From positions 1 to 64,000 of the forward strand of contig CANQWA010000011.1 in the NCBI GenBank assembly GCA_947627445.1: a stretch of DNA of 64,000 nt. Reading direction: 5' to 3'. Shown one piece after another: positions 7,317 to 16,237 of this stretch. The stretch is from an uncultured Ruminococcus sp. (GTDB lineage Bacteria; Bacillota; Clostridia; Oscillospirales; Ruminococcaceae). Position 1 is the first letter of the stretch. Every line of letters begins with the position of its first letter. The position numbers and the translations under genes are program-made. The notes beneath the pieces were generated by a model. That model did not search any database, was not told where the DNA came from, and saw only the letters and a program-made list of their open reading frames with translations.

Positions 7317-10184
7317 TTACGGAAGCAGACGGTTGATATCACGGGGGAACAAACTAGCCTGACGAACGTTAGACAGTCCCAGCAGCTTCATCACCAGACG
7401 TTCCAGACCAATGCCCAGACCGCCATGGGGCGGTAAACCATATTTATGAGCTTCCAGATAATACTTAAAGTCATCCGGATTCAATTCCTGAGCACGTAAT
7501 TTATCCAGCTGTTCCTGATAGTCGTGAATACGCTGACCGCCGCTGGTAATTTCCAAACCACGGAAAAGGAGGTCAAACTTATAGGCAAGACGCGGGTCTT
7601 CCTTAGAGTTCATGGCATAGAACGGCGGCTTAGAGGATGGGAAATGGGTGACAAAAATGAAATCACTATCAAATGTCTTTTTAGCATATTCACAGATAGC
7701 CACCTCATCTTCTGGCTCCAGATCCAGCTTGTTTTTTGAACCTTTATTGCCTAAAATTTCCTTGGCTTCCAGAAGCGTCACACAAGGAATCTCAGTGATT
7801 ATGGGAATATCTGCATTCAGCAGTTCCAGTTCATAAGCATAATTCTCTTTCAGATATGTCATGATATACCGAAGAGTTGCGGTTTCCATTGCCATGACAT
7901 CATACATGCTGTCAATATAGCCCATTTCAAAATCTAAACCAATATACTCATTAATATGGCGGGATGTGGCATGCTTTTCAGCACGATAAACAGGTGCGAT
8001 CTCAAAGACACGGTCAAAGAATGCAACAGCAGTCTGCTTATAAAACTGTGGAGACTGATTCAGAAATGCAGGCTTGTCAAAATATTCCAGATGAAAAATG
8101 TTTGCGCCACCTTCAGCACCCTGCGCAACGATTTTCGGCGTGTGGATCTCTGTAAACCCTTGCTGCAGCATAAACTGGCGGAAACCGTTTGCTACGCCCT
8201 CCTGAACCTTAAAAATTGCACGTTCATAAACATTACGCAGTGCAACAGAACGATTATCTAGATTGATGTCCAGGGAACAGCCAAGTTTCTTGTTAGATAC
8301 CTTCAGAGGATATTCTGCATTGCAATGAGAAATCACCTGGAGTGTAGACAGTTGAAGCTCTACACCACCAACTGCTTTTTCGTTCTGGGTGACAGTGCCA
8401 CAAACGTAGACAAAATTGCCTTCACGCAGACCATCCATAGAATCCTTGCATTGTTCCGAAGAATACAGCGATTGAATCAGATAGCGTCCGGTTCGCAGAA
8501 TAATAAATGCAAATCCGCTCATCCGACGAATCTTATGCACACAGGCACGAAGTGAGATTTCTTCTCCTACATGATCCGCAGCGTCAGAAAAATCAAATGC
8601 GTTCATAATCTGCTTGCCATCGATCTGCATAATGCCGTCTTTTTTCGCTGGAAAATAACGCTGGTTATTCATATAATCTGTACAGGCATATTGCTGTGCA
8701 GCAGTTTCCTCCTTATCCGCAGCTTCGATAACATTAGCTGTCGAAACAGAAGCCGCCGATAACTTTTCATTCAGAATATCTTTGACAACAGCCGGCGTGC
8801 AGACACCACGAAGCGCCTTGGTGCACTGTCCCATAAGGAATCCGAATACTTTCTTTTCGCCGCTCTGATACTGCGCCACAGCTTCCGCATGTTCGGACAG
8901 AATAGAAGCAATGATGCTATCGGCTTTGGCTGTGTCGTTGACAATCAACATACCGGAAACCTCAGCAATCTCCTCAGGCTTTTTGCCGGTCTCAATCATC
9001 TGCCGCAGGATCTTCTTTGCATCATTCTTGGAAATCTGCTCTGTATCTGCCATTTTGACCAGTTCTGCAAAATCTTTCGATGAAAAGGGGAGAGATTCCA
9101 TGGAAACTTCACCCAGATTCACACGGCGCAGCAGCTCAACAATGACAAAATTTGCAATGCTTTTGGGCTGATTATATGCGGCAACTGCTTCATCATAGAA
9201 ATCGGAAACACGCTTCTGGTTTACGATGATTTGTGCGTCTGTTTTCGACAAGCCATATTGTTCTATATATCGTTTCAGGCGCTTATGCGGAAGCTCTGGC
9301 AGCATTGCCTTGATAGAATCCAGCATTTCGTCTGTAAAGTTGACCTGCAAAATATCCGGCTCTGGAAAATAGCGATAATCGTGTGCATTTTCCTTACTTC
9401 TCATAGAGGATGTCTCGCCTTTGTTATCGTTGAAGCGTCTGGTTTCCTGTACCACGCGTTTGCCTGCATCCAGCAGACGGGACTGTCGTTTGATCTCATA
9501 GTTGATCGCCCGGACAATGGATTTCAGGGAGTTCAGGTTCTTGATCTCGGCACGTGTACCAAGCTCCTTGTCCTCCGGACGCATAATGGAAATGTTGACA
9601 TCACAACGGAGAGAACCCTGTTCCATTTTACAGTCACAGACACCGGCATACTGAAGCAGCAGGCTGATTTTTTCTACAAAGGCCTTTGCTTCTTCTGCAG
9701 AGGAGATATCCGGCTCTGTGACAATTTCAATCAGAGGAATACCGCACCGGTTATAGTCTGCCAGAGAAACTGCATTGAAATCATCATGAATCAACTTTCC
9801 GGCATCCTCTTCCAGATGGATGCGGTTGATACGGATATTTTTTTTGCCGGCAGAGGTTTCGATCTCTACCAGACCGTCCAGGCAAAGAGGCCGCTGTAGC
9901 TGGGAGATCTGGTACGCCTTGGGCAGATCGGGATAGAAGTAATTCTTACGGTCAAATACAGAGAATTTGCTGATATTGCATCCTAGTGCAAATCCAGCTT
10001 TGACAGCATACTGTACGGCTGTCTGGTTGATTACCGGTAGTGTACCCGGCATACCCGTGCAGACTGGACAACACCGAGTATTCTGGCTTCCGCCAAATTC
10101 TGCGCTGCATGTACAGAAGACCTTGGATTTTGTCAGAAGCTCGGCATGAATTTCAAGACCGATAACAGGAATATACGATGACAT
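7317..10184 (-). CDS. GatB-AspRS fusion: Asp/Glu-tRNA amidotransferase subunit B joined to archaeal-type aspartyl-tRNA synthetase
   Basis: 955 residues in one uninterrupted frame, about twice the length of GatB (~475). Residues 1-~475 are a complete GatB: VIGLEIHAEL start, zinc ligands C24, C26, C39, C42, YFYPDLPKAYQISQ, and the C-terminal YqeY-like tail domain. Residues ~476-540 form a linker. From ~540 an OB-fold begins (SLRACVHKIRR), followed by a class II synthetase core: motif 2 PVYRAEKHATSRHINEY (731-747) and motif 3 GLGIGLERLVMKLL (922-935), as in archaeal-type AspRS. The Trp typical of tRNA-Asp-specific archaeal enzymes (GWVHE) is Cys548 here, which suggests relaxed recognition of tRNA-Asn. 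Together with GatC and GatA encoded upstream it would charge tRNA-Asn with Asp and amidate it. The start is preceded by AGGGGGT. Confidence 0.93.
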   Translation of the reverse strand: MSSYIPVIGLEIHAELLTKSKVFCTCSAEFGGSQNTRCCPVCTGMPGTLPVINQTAVQYAVKAGFALGCNISKFSVFDRKNYFYPDLPKAYQISQLQRPLCLDGLVEIETSAGKKNIRINRIHLEEDAGKLIHDDFNAVSLADYNRCGIPLIEIVTEPDISSAEEAKAFVEKISLLLQYAGVCDCKMEQGSLRCDVNISIMRPEDKELGTRAEIKNLNSLKSIVRAINYEIKRQSRLLDAGKRVVQETRRFNDNKGETSSMRSKENAHDYRYFPEPDILQVNFTDEMLDSIKAMLPELPHKRLKRYIEQYGLSKTDAQIIVNQKRVSDFYDEAVAAYNQPKSIANFVIVELLRRVNLGEVSMESLPFSSKDFAELVKMADTEQISKNDAKKILRQMIETGKKPEEIAEVSGMLIVNDTAKADSIIASILSEHAEAVAQYQSGEKKVFGFLMGQCTKALRGVCTPAVVKDILNEKLSAASVSTANVIEAADKEETAAQQYACTDYMNNQRYFPAKKDGIMQIDGKQIMNAFDFSDAADHVGEEISLRACVHKIRRMSGFAFIILRTGRYLIQSLYSSEQCKDSMDGLREGNFVYVCGTVTQNEKAVGGVELQLSTLQVISHCNAEYPLKVSNKKLGCSLDINLDNRSVALRNVYERAIFKVQEGVANGFRQFMLQQGFTEIHTPKIVAQGAEGGANIFHLEYFDKPAFLNQSPQFYKQTAVAFFDRVFEIAPVYRAEKHATSRHINEYIGLDFEMGYIDSMYDVMAMETATLRYIMTYLKENYAYELELLNADIPIITEIPCVTLLEAKEILGNKGSKNKLDLEPEDEVAICEYAKKTFDSDFIFVTHFPSSKPPFYAMNSKEDPRLAYKFDLLFRGLEITSGGQRIHDYQEQLDKLRAQELNPDDFKYYLEAHKYGLPPHGGLGIGLERLVMKLLGLSNVRQASLFPRDINRLLP

Positions 10185-10202
10185 AATAAAACAAGACCCC
10201 CT

Positions 10203-11654
10203 TTAAAGTACCGGTGCAACCGGTGTAAACTGCTGTTCAAATGCGTCTGCTACCTGGAGAATAGTTGCTTCATCAAATTGCTTTCCCACAATGGACATGC
10301 CAATGGGCATACCAGCCGCATTATAGCCGCAGGTCGTGGAAATGGCTGGCAGAGAGGCAATATTCACAGTAACTGTGCAGATATCTGCCTGATACATTTT
10401 GACTGGATCAGAAATGTTTTCATGCACAGTGTAGGCAACAGACGGTGTCGTTGGTGTCAAAATGACGTCACAGGTTTCAAAAATACGGGCGTATTCTGCG
10501 GCAATGCGCTGTTTCAATGCCAAAGCCTTTCCGTAATATGCGTCATAGTATCCGCTGGAAAGGGCGTAGTTGCCAAGTAGAATACGGCGCTTGACCTCAT
10601 CGCCGAAGCCTTCACCTCTGGAATTGCAGATCAATTCGTTAAAGGTATCGCCAATTTTGCTGCGGTGACCAAACTTAATGCCGTCATAGCGTGACAAATT
10701 GGAAGAAGCCTCTGCAGAAGAAATCAAATAGTATGCCGCAACTGCATATTTTAGACTGGGCATGCTGCATTCGATCAGCTCAACACCCATTTCTTCGTAT
10801 GTTTTCGCAGCCTTCATGACTGTTTCGCGTACTTCTGCATCGATGCCTTCCGCATAAAATTCCTTTGGAAGGGCAATTTTTAATCCATGGATATCCTTGC
10901 CCAATTTTGCAGTATAATCGTCTACCGCACGCTTGGAAACCGTACCATCATGAGGATCATATCCGGCAATCGATCCCAGAATCCATGCGCAGTCACGTGC
11001 GTTTTTAGCGATGGGTCCGATCTGATCCAGTGAGGATGCAAACGCCACAAGACCATACCGGGAAACTCTGCCATAGGTGGGTTTCAAACCGGTAACGCCG
11101 CAAAAAGCTGCCGGCTGACGAATAGATCCGCCGGTGTCCGAACCCAGTGCAGCTGCAGCCAGAGAAGCCGATACACATGCTGCAGAGCCGCCGGAAGAAC
11201 CGCCCGGCACACATTCTGTGTGAAAGGGATTTCTTGTTTTGGCAAATGCAGAGGTTTGAGTCGAACCACCCATGGCAAACTCATCCATGCTGGCTTTTCC
11301 CAACATAACAATATTCTGTGCCTTTAGCTTTTCCATAACAGTTGCATTGTACGGGGGAATAAATTCTTCCAGCATTCTGGAAGCACATGTAGTACGGATG
11401 CCTTCTGTGCAGATATTATCCTTAATCGCCATGGGGATGCCGCAAAGCAGACCGCCTGTACCGGCATCAATTTTTTTCTGTGCTGCCTGTGCATCTGTCA
11501 TAGCAAGCTCCGGCGTCACAGTGATATAGCTTTTTATTGTGTCATCATACTTGGCAATCCGATCCAGATAGCCTTGTGTCAGCTCTGGTGCAGAAATTTC
11601 CTTGCGATCCAGCATGCTGCGCAGAGTTTCTATTGTGAACTGTGAATAATCCAT
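10203..11654 (-). CDS. gatA: glutamyl/aspartyl-tRNA amidotransferase subunit A
   Basis: 483 residues, normal GatA length. The amidase-signature triad is visible: Lys in GIPMAIKDN, the GGSSGGSAA loop, and the nucleophile Ser in SDTGGSIRQPA. GatA releases ammonia from glutamine and channels it to GatB for conversion of Asp-tRNA-Asn or Glu-tRNA-Gln. It lies between gatC and the gatB-aspS fusion, 18 bases from the latter. Its own start is odd: the only strong ribosome site (AAGGAGGT, 11691-11684) is 29 bases upstream, with a small hairpin between. Confidence 0.95.
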   Translation of the reverse strand: MDYSQFTIETLRSMLDRKEISAPELTQGYLDRIAKYDDTIKSYITVTPELAMTDAQAAQKKIDAGTGGLLCGIPMAIKDNICTEGIRTTCASRMLEEFIPPYNATVMEKLKAQNIVMLGKASMDEFAMGGSTQTSAFAKTRNPFHTECVPGGSSGGSAACVSASLAAAALGSDTGGSIRQPAAFCGVTGLKPTYGRVSRYGLVAFASSLDQIGPIAKNARDCAWILGSIAGYDPHDGTVSKRAVDDYTAKLGKDIHGLKIALPKEFYAEGIDAEVRETVMKAAKTYEEMGVELIECSMPSLKYAVAAYYLISSAEASSNLSRYDGIKFGHRSKIGDTFNELICNSRGEGFGDEVKRRILLGNYALSSGYYDAYYGKALALKQRIAAEYARIFETCDVILTPTTPSVAYTVHENISDPVKMYQADICTVTVNIASLPAISTTCGYNAAGMPIGMSIVGKQFDEATILQVADAFEQQFTPVAPVL

Positions 11655-11665
11655 ATGATATTTAC

Positions 11666-11691
11666 CCGCTGGTGAAAAGCGGAACCTCCTT
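11666..11691 (-). promoter_or_regulatory. distant ribosome site and hairpin before gatA
   Basis: Read on the minus strand, AAGGAGGT is followed by CCGCT-(7 nt)-AGCGG and then 11 bases to ATG 11654. Folding the hairpin removes about 17 bases and would bring the site to a workable distance. No nearer start codon exists in frame. Confidence 0.45.
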
Positions 11692-11703
11692 TTTTCAATT
11701 ACT

Positions 11704-11868
11704 CAGAATTTGTCCACATAGGAGTTTTGTGCAAATTTTCGAGCATAATTTTGACGAGGACATAGAGAAAAGCCGCAGGCGGGCTGTCGCCCAGCAAGGA
11801 TTTTTGACATAGTGCCTGACGAAATTTACCAGAAAGACGTGTGCAGATTTCTATGTGGACAGATCCTC
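11704..11868. mobile_element. R1 repeat, copy 1 (MITE-like, 17-bp terminal inverted repeats)
   Basis: The ~210-base gatC-gatA gap is mostly this element. AGAATTTGTCCACATAG (11705-11721) is matched 15/17 by the reverse complement of 11851-11867. It carries no ORF. It aligns along nearly its whole length with the minus strand of 62970-63135, sharing for example AGCA.AATTT.GA..AGGACA, ATTTTTGACAT-like and ACCAGAAAGACG-like blocks. The right end touches the gatC stop codon. Confidence 0.6.
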
Positions 11869-12145
11869 ATTCTACAACCTTTGGTACGACAAAACAGTTT
11901 TCATCATTGACCGCATTTTGCAGGATTTTTTCTGTAGGGAAGCTGTCAGCTTTGACATCTTCTCTCAGATCGTTCAGATAGATGTTTTTATTGTCTGCTA
12001 ATGCATCGTATTCCACATCAATTTCTTTTACAGTATCCATGATTTCAATAATATTGGTCATTTCAATAGCCATTTTTTCCATTTCCTCCGGCGTAAAATG
12101 GAGTTTCCCCAATTCCGCCAGATAGGCAATCATTTGCAGATCCAA
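11867..12145 (-). CDS. gatC: glutamyl/aspartyl-tRNA amidotransferase subunit C
   Basis: 92 residues, typical GatC: AYLAELGKLHFTPEEMEKM near the start, a central IIEIMDTVKEID helix and a conserved C-terminal ENCFVVPKVVE. GatC is the small belt that stabilises the GatA-GatB interface. I chose TTG at 12145 because GAGGG lies 7 bases before it; the ATG at 12133 is too far from any site. First gene of the gatC-gatA-gatB/aspS unit, behind a consensus promoter and a ~125-base leader. The last codon is abutted by a repeat element. Confidence 0.9.
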   Translation of the reverse strand: MDLQMIAYLAELGKLHFTPEEMEKMAIEMTNIIEIMDTVKEIDVEYDALADNKNIYLNDLREDVKADSFPTEKILQNAVNDENCFVVPKVVE

Positions 12146-12277
12146 AACAAAGCCCTCATTTCTTTACAATATTTTATGCGCATCCAAAGACGCAATGCAC
12201 ATTATACGGTGTCTGTTAAGAGCCTGTTCCATACCGCAGAGCAGACGTTAAAAGAAAGACACACGTTGATCTGTTTT

Positions 12278-12306
12278 ATTATACCACAATTCCGGTGCTT
12301 TTGCAA
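12278..12306 (-). promoter_or_regulatory. promoter of the gat operon
   Basis: On the minus strand TTGCAA (12306-12301), 17 bases, TATAAT (12283-12278). The start near 12271 leaves a ~125-base leader with two foldable parts (GTGTCT…AGACAC near 12215-12260 and ATGTGCAT…ATGCGCAT near 12176-12200). No T-box consensus was found. The rest of 12146-12445 shows only the two outward promoters. Confidence 0.75.
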
Positions 12307-12364
12307 GTTTTTTCTTTGTCAGAAGCATAAAATTCCCATTTTAGAAAAAATTTTCAGATATTGC

Positions 12365-12393
12365 TTGATTTTTTTTGGATTATTCAGTATAAT
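12365..12393 (+). promoter_or_regulatory. promoter of dapF-dapL
   Basis: TTGATT (12365-12370), 17 bases, TATAAT (12388-12393); transcription should start near 12400, 46 bases before dapF. Confidence 0.75.
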
Positions 12394-12445
12394 AGATATT
12401 GTATCTTTGTGCTGCCATGCAGTACGAAAAGACAGGAGGATTCAA

Positions 12446-13297
12446 ATGCTAACTTTTTCAAAAATGCACGGCATTGGGAACGACTACATATATGTGAACT
12501 GTTTCAAAGAAACCGTGGACAATCCGGAAAAACTCGCTATTTTTATGAGCGATGTACGCTTTGGCGTGGGTTCGGATGGACTGGTGCTAATCCTGCCGTC
12601 AGAAAAGGCAGATTTCCGTATGCGGATTTTTAACGCTGACGGTTCGGAAGCTATGATGTGCGGGAATGCCACCAGATGTATCGGCAAATATGTATATGAT
12701 ATGGGGATGACAGAACAGACGGAAATTTCTTTGGAAACCAATTCTGGTATCAAATATCTGACCCTATATCCCGGTGATGACGGAAAAATTGAAAGCGTTA
12801 AGGTCGATATGGGCAAAGCCGTTCTGACATCTCGGGAAATTCCGGTAAATTCTGATCTGGAACGGTTTGTTGATCAGACGGTTGAGGTGAATGGAACAGC
12901 TTATCAGATGACCTGTGTCTCTATGGGAAATCCTCATGCTGTTGTATTCTTGCCGGAGATTGATTGCCTGGATTTGGAGAGGATTGGACCTTTCTTTGAG
13001 CATCATTCTCTGTTTCCAGATCGTGTCAATACAGAATTTGTTCGTGTCATAAACGACCATACACTTCAGATGCGTGTATGGGAACGAGGAAGCGGTGAGA
13101 CCTTTGCCTGCGGTACAGGTACGTGCGCAACCGTTGTAGCAGCGGTTCTTAACGGTTTCTGCAAGAGAGAAGAAGAAATTCTGGTACACTTGCGGGGCGG
13201 CGATCTGCATATCATTTACCATGAGGATGAAACGGTCACTATGATCGGACCGGCAACTTATGTATTTGAAGGAAAAATAGAAGTCCCTGCGCTATGA
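12446..13297 (+). CDS. dapF: diaminopimelate epimerase
   Basis: 283 residues from ATG 12446, chosen for GGAGGA at 12435-12440; the frame is open further upstream but that part crosses gatC and its promoter. The paired active-site cysteines are in MMCGNATRC and FACGTGTCA. The enzyme interconverts LL- and meso-diaminopimelate, the last step before meso-DAP enters peptidoglycan and lysine. It is followed 45 bases later by dapL, which makes its LL-DAP substrate, so the two form a functional operon. Confidence 0.95.
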   Translation: MLTFSKMHGIGNDYIYVNCFKETVDNPEKLAIFMSDVRFGVGSDGLVLILPSEKADFRMRIFNADGSEAMMCGNATRCIGKYVYDMGMTEQTEISLETNSGIKYLTLYPGDDGKIESVKVDMGKAVLTSREIPVNSDLERFVDQTVEVNGTAYQMTCVSMGNPHAVVFLPEIDCLDLERIGPFFEHHSLFPDRVNTEFVRVINDHTLQMRVWERGSGETFACGTGTCATVVAAVLNGFCKREEEILVHLRGGDLHIIYHEDETVTMIGPATYVFEGKIEVPAL

Positions 13298-13342
13298 GAT
13301 CCATGCATGGCGTAATGATAAAATGACAAGGAGAAGATTTTT

Positions 13343-14548
13343 ATGCCAACCATTAACGAAAATTTCCTGAAACTGGAAGAAAATTATCTGTTCATCAATA
13401 TTGCCAAGAAGGTGAATGCATTCATGGCGGAAAATCCAAATGCACCTCTGATCCGTATGGGGATTGGTGACGTTACACTGCCTATCGCTCCTGCATGTGT
13501 AGATGCAATGAAAAAAGGCGCAGAAGAAATGGGCGTCAAGGAGACATTCAAGGGCTATGAAGACAGCGGAACAGGCTATGATTTTCTGAAAGAAGCAATT
13601 GCAGGCTATTACCAGAAATTCGGTGTTTCGCTGGAACTGGATGAAATTCGTGTCAATGATGGTGCAAAAAGTGACTGCGGCAATATTGTCGATATTTTCG
13701 GCGACGACAATGTGGTTCTGATCACAGATCCGGCATATCCTGTTTATGTGGATTCCAATAAAATGTGCGGCAGAACGGTGATCTATGCGGATTCCAACGA
13801 AGCCAATGGTTTTGCCGCAATGCCGGATCATTCTGTCCACGCTGATCTGATCTATCTCTGTTCTCCTAACAATCCCACTGGTTCTGCTTATACCAGAGAA
13901 CAATTGGCTGAGTGGATTCACTATGCAAAACAGCATAAGGCGATCATTATTTTTGATGCTGCTTACGAAGCGTTTATTACCGATCCTGCTGTTCCTCATA
14001 GCATTTATGAAATAGATGGCGCAAAAGAATGTGCCATTGAAATGTGCTCACTTTCTAAAACAGCAGGCTTTACAGGTATGCGTTGCGGCTATACCATTGT
14101 TCCCAAAGCACTGCATGTAGTTGCTTCTGACGGCTCAGATGTCAGTGTGGCACAGCTCTGGGGCAGACGGCAGGGAACTAAATTCAATGGTGTTTCTTAT
14201 CCGGTACAGTGTGCAGCAGCAGCGGTTTTCACTGAAGAGGGACAGAAGCAGATTCGTGAAAATATTGCTTATTATCAGGAAAATGCTGCCATCATTGCAA
14301 AAACAATGGATGAACTTGGCATTCAATATACAGGCGGTGTGAATTCACCCTATATCTGGCTGAAATGTCCCAAAGACATGTCCAGCTGGGAATTTTTCGA
14401 TTATCTGCTCCACGAGATCGCTGTTGTGGGTACACCGGGTGAAGGTTTCGGCAAAAACGGTGCGGGTTGGTTTCGTCTGACTGCCTTTGGTGATCGGGAA
14501 AAAACCAAGGAAGCCATGCAGCGTATCAAAGAATTGCTGACAAAATAA
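13343..14548 (+). CDS. dapL: LL-diaminopimelate aminotransferase
   Basis: 401 residues. A fold-type I PLP aminotransferase with NINE-like start, GIGDVTLP, SPNNPTGSAYTREQL and the PLP lysine in SLSKTAGFTGMRCGY, all characteristic of DapL. It converts tetrahydrodipicolinate plus glutamate directly to LL-DAP, bypassing the acylated DapD/DapC/DapE steps. AAGGAGAAG precedes ATG 13343. Pairing with dapF shows the organism uses the aminotransferase shortcut. Confidence 0.95.
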   Translation: MPTINENFLKLEENYLFINIAKKVNAFMAENPNAPLIRMGIGDVTLPIAPACVDAMKKGAEEMGVKETFKGYEDSGTGYDFLKEAIAGYYQKFGVSLELDEIRVNDGAKSDCGNIVDIFGDDNVVLITDPAYPVYVDSNKMCGRTVIYADSNEANGFAAMPDHSVHADLIYLCSPNNPTGSAYTREQLAEWIHYAKQHKAIIIFDAAYEAFITDPAVPHSIYEIDGAKECAIEMCSLSKTAGFTGMRCGYTIVPKALHVVASDGSDVSVAQLWGRRQGTKFNGVSYPVQCAAAAVFTEEGQKQIRENIAYYQENAAIIAKTMDELGIQYTGGVNSPYIWLKCPKDMSSWEFFDYLLHEIAVVGTPGEGFGKNGAGWFRLTAFGDREKTKEAMQRIKELLTK

Positions 14549-14566
14549 GAGGAGGAGGTACACAAT

Positions 14567-14836
14567 ATGCGTGCAGTCATTACAGTAATCGGTAAGGATA
14601 ATGTAGGCATTCTGAATCAGGTCAGCGGTGTCTGCGCAAATTATCAGGCAAATGTGTTAGAGGTCACTCAAAGTGTGCTTCAGGATATGTTTGCCATGAT
14701 TATGATGGTAGATATATCTGCTATCAATACGGACTTTGCCAAGTTAAACGATGAACTAAGTGCATTGGGCGAAAAGCTTGGTCTTTCGATTCACACCATG
14801 CATGAAGATATTTTCAACGCCATGCACCGTATCTGA
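14567..14836 (+). CDS. ACT-domain protein (UPF0237)
   Basis: 89 residues, a single ACT fold: [18 protein letters not shown] at the start and a [12 protein letters not shown] middle. Proteins of this small family are paired in many Firmicutes with the PFL/UPF0210 protein encoded next, and are thought to be ligand-sensing; the ligand is unknown. GAGGAGGAGGT precedes the ATG. It lies 18 bases after dapL, so it is probably on the same transcript. Confidence 0.88.
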   Translation: MRAVITVIGKDNVGILNQVSGVCANYQANVLEVTQSVLQDMFAMIMMVDISAINTDFAKLNDELSALGEKLGLSIHTMHEDIFNAMHRI

Positions 14837-14862
14837 TAAAAGGGAAGCAGAGGAATAATTAC

Positions 14863-16233
14863 ATGAATAGTACAATGTTTAATGCAGGGGATATTCTGGA
14901 AACCATTCGTATGATTCAGGACGAATGTCTGGACATACGTACCACTACGATGGGAATCTCTTTGCTGGACTGTATTGATCCGGATATCAACAAGGCATGC
15001 GATAAGGTCTATGATAAAATCACCACAAAAGCTGAAAAGCTGGTGGAAACCGGTGAAAAAATTGAAAAAGCGTATGGGATTCCCATTATCAACAAGCGTA
15101 TTTCTGTTACCCCCATTGCTATGTTGGCGGCTGCTTGTCCGAAGGAAAGCCCTGTCAAGTTTGCCAAGACACTTCAGCGTGCAGCAGAAACCTGTGGTGT
15201 GAATTTTGTGGGGGGATATTCTGCATTGGTGCACAAGGGCTTCAGTGCGGGTGACGTGGAATTAATCCGTTCGATTCCGGAAGCACTGGATGTTACCACT
15301 CGTTTGTGTTCGTCTGTGAATGTGGGTTCTACCAGAAGCGGTATCAACATGGATGCTGTTCGCATGATGGGTGAAGTGATCTTAGAAACTGCCAAATGTA
15401 CCGCAGACCGACAGTGTGTCGGACCTTCTAAGCTCGTCGTATTCTGTAATGCTCCGGAGGATAATCCATTTATGGCAGGTGCATTCCACGGTGTAGGAGA
15501 ACCGGATTGTGTCATTCACGTGGGTGTATCTGGTCCCGGTGTGGTACGTTCTACCATAACCAAATACCCGGATGCTTCTTTGGATGAAATCGCTGATATT
15601 ATCAAAAAAACTGCATTCAAGATCACACGTATGGGTCAGCTGGTGGGCGCAAAGGCGTCTGAAATGCTGCATGTTCCTTTCGGTATTGTGGATCTTTCTC
15701 TGGCACCAACTCCGGCAGTAGGGGACAGTGTAGCACATATTTTGGAAGCTATGGGACTGGAGGTTTGCGGTACTCACGGAACGACTGCAGCTTTGGCACT
15801 GTTGAACGATGCTGTGAAGAAGGGTGGTGTTATGGCATCTTCCAATGTAGGTGGATTGTCTGGTGCGTTTATTCCGGTTTCTGAAGATGCTGGGATGATT
15901 GATGCCGCTGTAGACGGTACGCTGACCTTGACAAAGCTGGAAGCTATGACCGCAGTTTGCTCTGTGGGATTGGATATGATTGCGATTCCGGGAGATGTAG
16001 AACCAACTACGATTTCTGCTATTATTGCTGATGAAATGGCAATTGGCATGGTCAATAACAAGACAACTGCTGTCAGATTGATTCCGGCAGTGGGATTAAA
16101 AGAAGGGGAGATGTTGGAATTCGGCGGTCTGTTTGGAAGTGCGCCGATCATGCCGGTTTCCCGCAAATCTTCTGCAAAATTGATCCAGCGAGGCGGCAGA
16201 ATTCCTGCACCGATGCACAGTATTAAAAACTAA
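14863..16233 (+). CDS. PFL-family protein (UPF0210/DUF711)
   Basis: 456 residues, full length for the family. It shows the conserved [35 protein letters not shown] and [16 protein letters not shown] stretches. The fold resembles pyruvate-formate-lyase-like barrels but the catalytic glycyl-radical site is not evident; function is unknown. The pairing with the ACT-domain protein upstream is widely conserved and suggests that protein regulates or completes it. GCAGAGGA provides the ribosome site. Confidence 0.88.
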   Translation: MNSTMFNAGDILETIRMIQDECLDIRTTTMGISLLDCIDPDINKACDKVYDKITTKAEKLVETGEKIEKAYGIPIINKRISVTPIAMLAAACPKESPVKFAKTLQRAAETCGVNFVGGYSALVHKGFSAGDVELIRSIPEALDVTTRLCSSVNVGSTRSGINMDAVRMMGEVILETAKCTADRQCVGPSKLVVFCNAPEDNPFMAGAFHGVGEPDCVIHVGVSGPGVVRSTITKYPDASLDEIADIIKKTAFKITRMGQLVGAKASEMLHVPFGIVDLSLAPTPAVGDSVAHILEAMGLEVCGTHGTTAALALLNDAVKKGGVMASSNVGGLSGAFIPVSEDAGMIDAAVDGTLTLTKLEAMTAVCSVGLDMIAIPGDVEPTTISAIIADEMAIGMVNNKTTAVRLIPAVGLKEGEMLEFGGLFGSAPIMPVSRKSSAKLIQRGGRIPAPMHSIKN

Positions 16234-16237
16234 TGCC

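Noticed and set aside
12146-12275. T-box riboswitch before gatC
   Set aside because: No AGGGTGG.ACCGCG-like antiterminator or specifier stem could be found.
12098-12445. Longer N-terminus for dapF
   Set aside because: The extra ~116 codons overlap gatC and the dapF promoter; the family length and the GGAGGA site fit ATG 12446.
15382-16166. Two long minus-strand frames inside the PFL gene
   Set aside because: Antisense shadows of a well-conserved plus-strand gene without ribosome sites.
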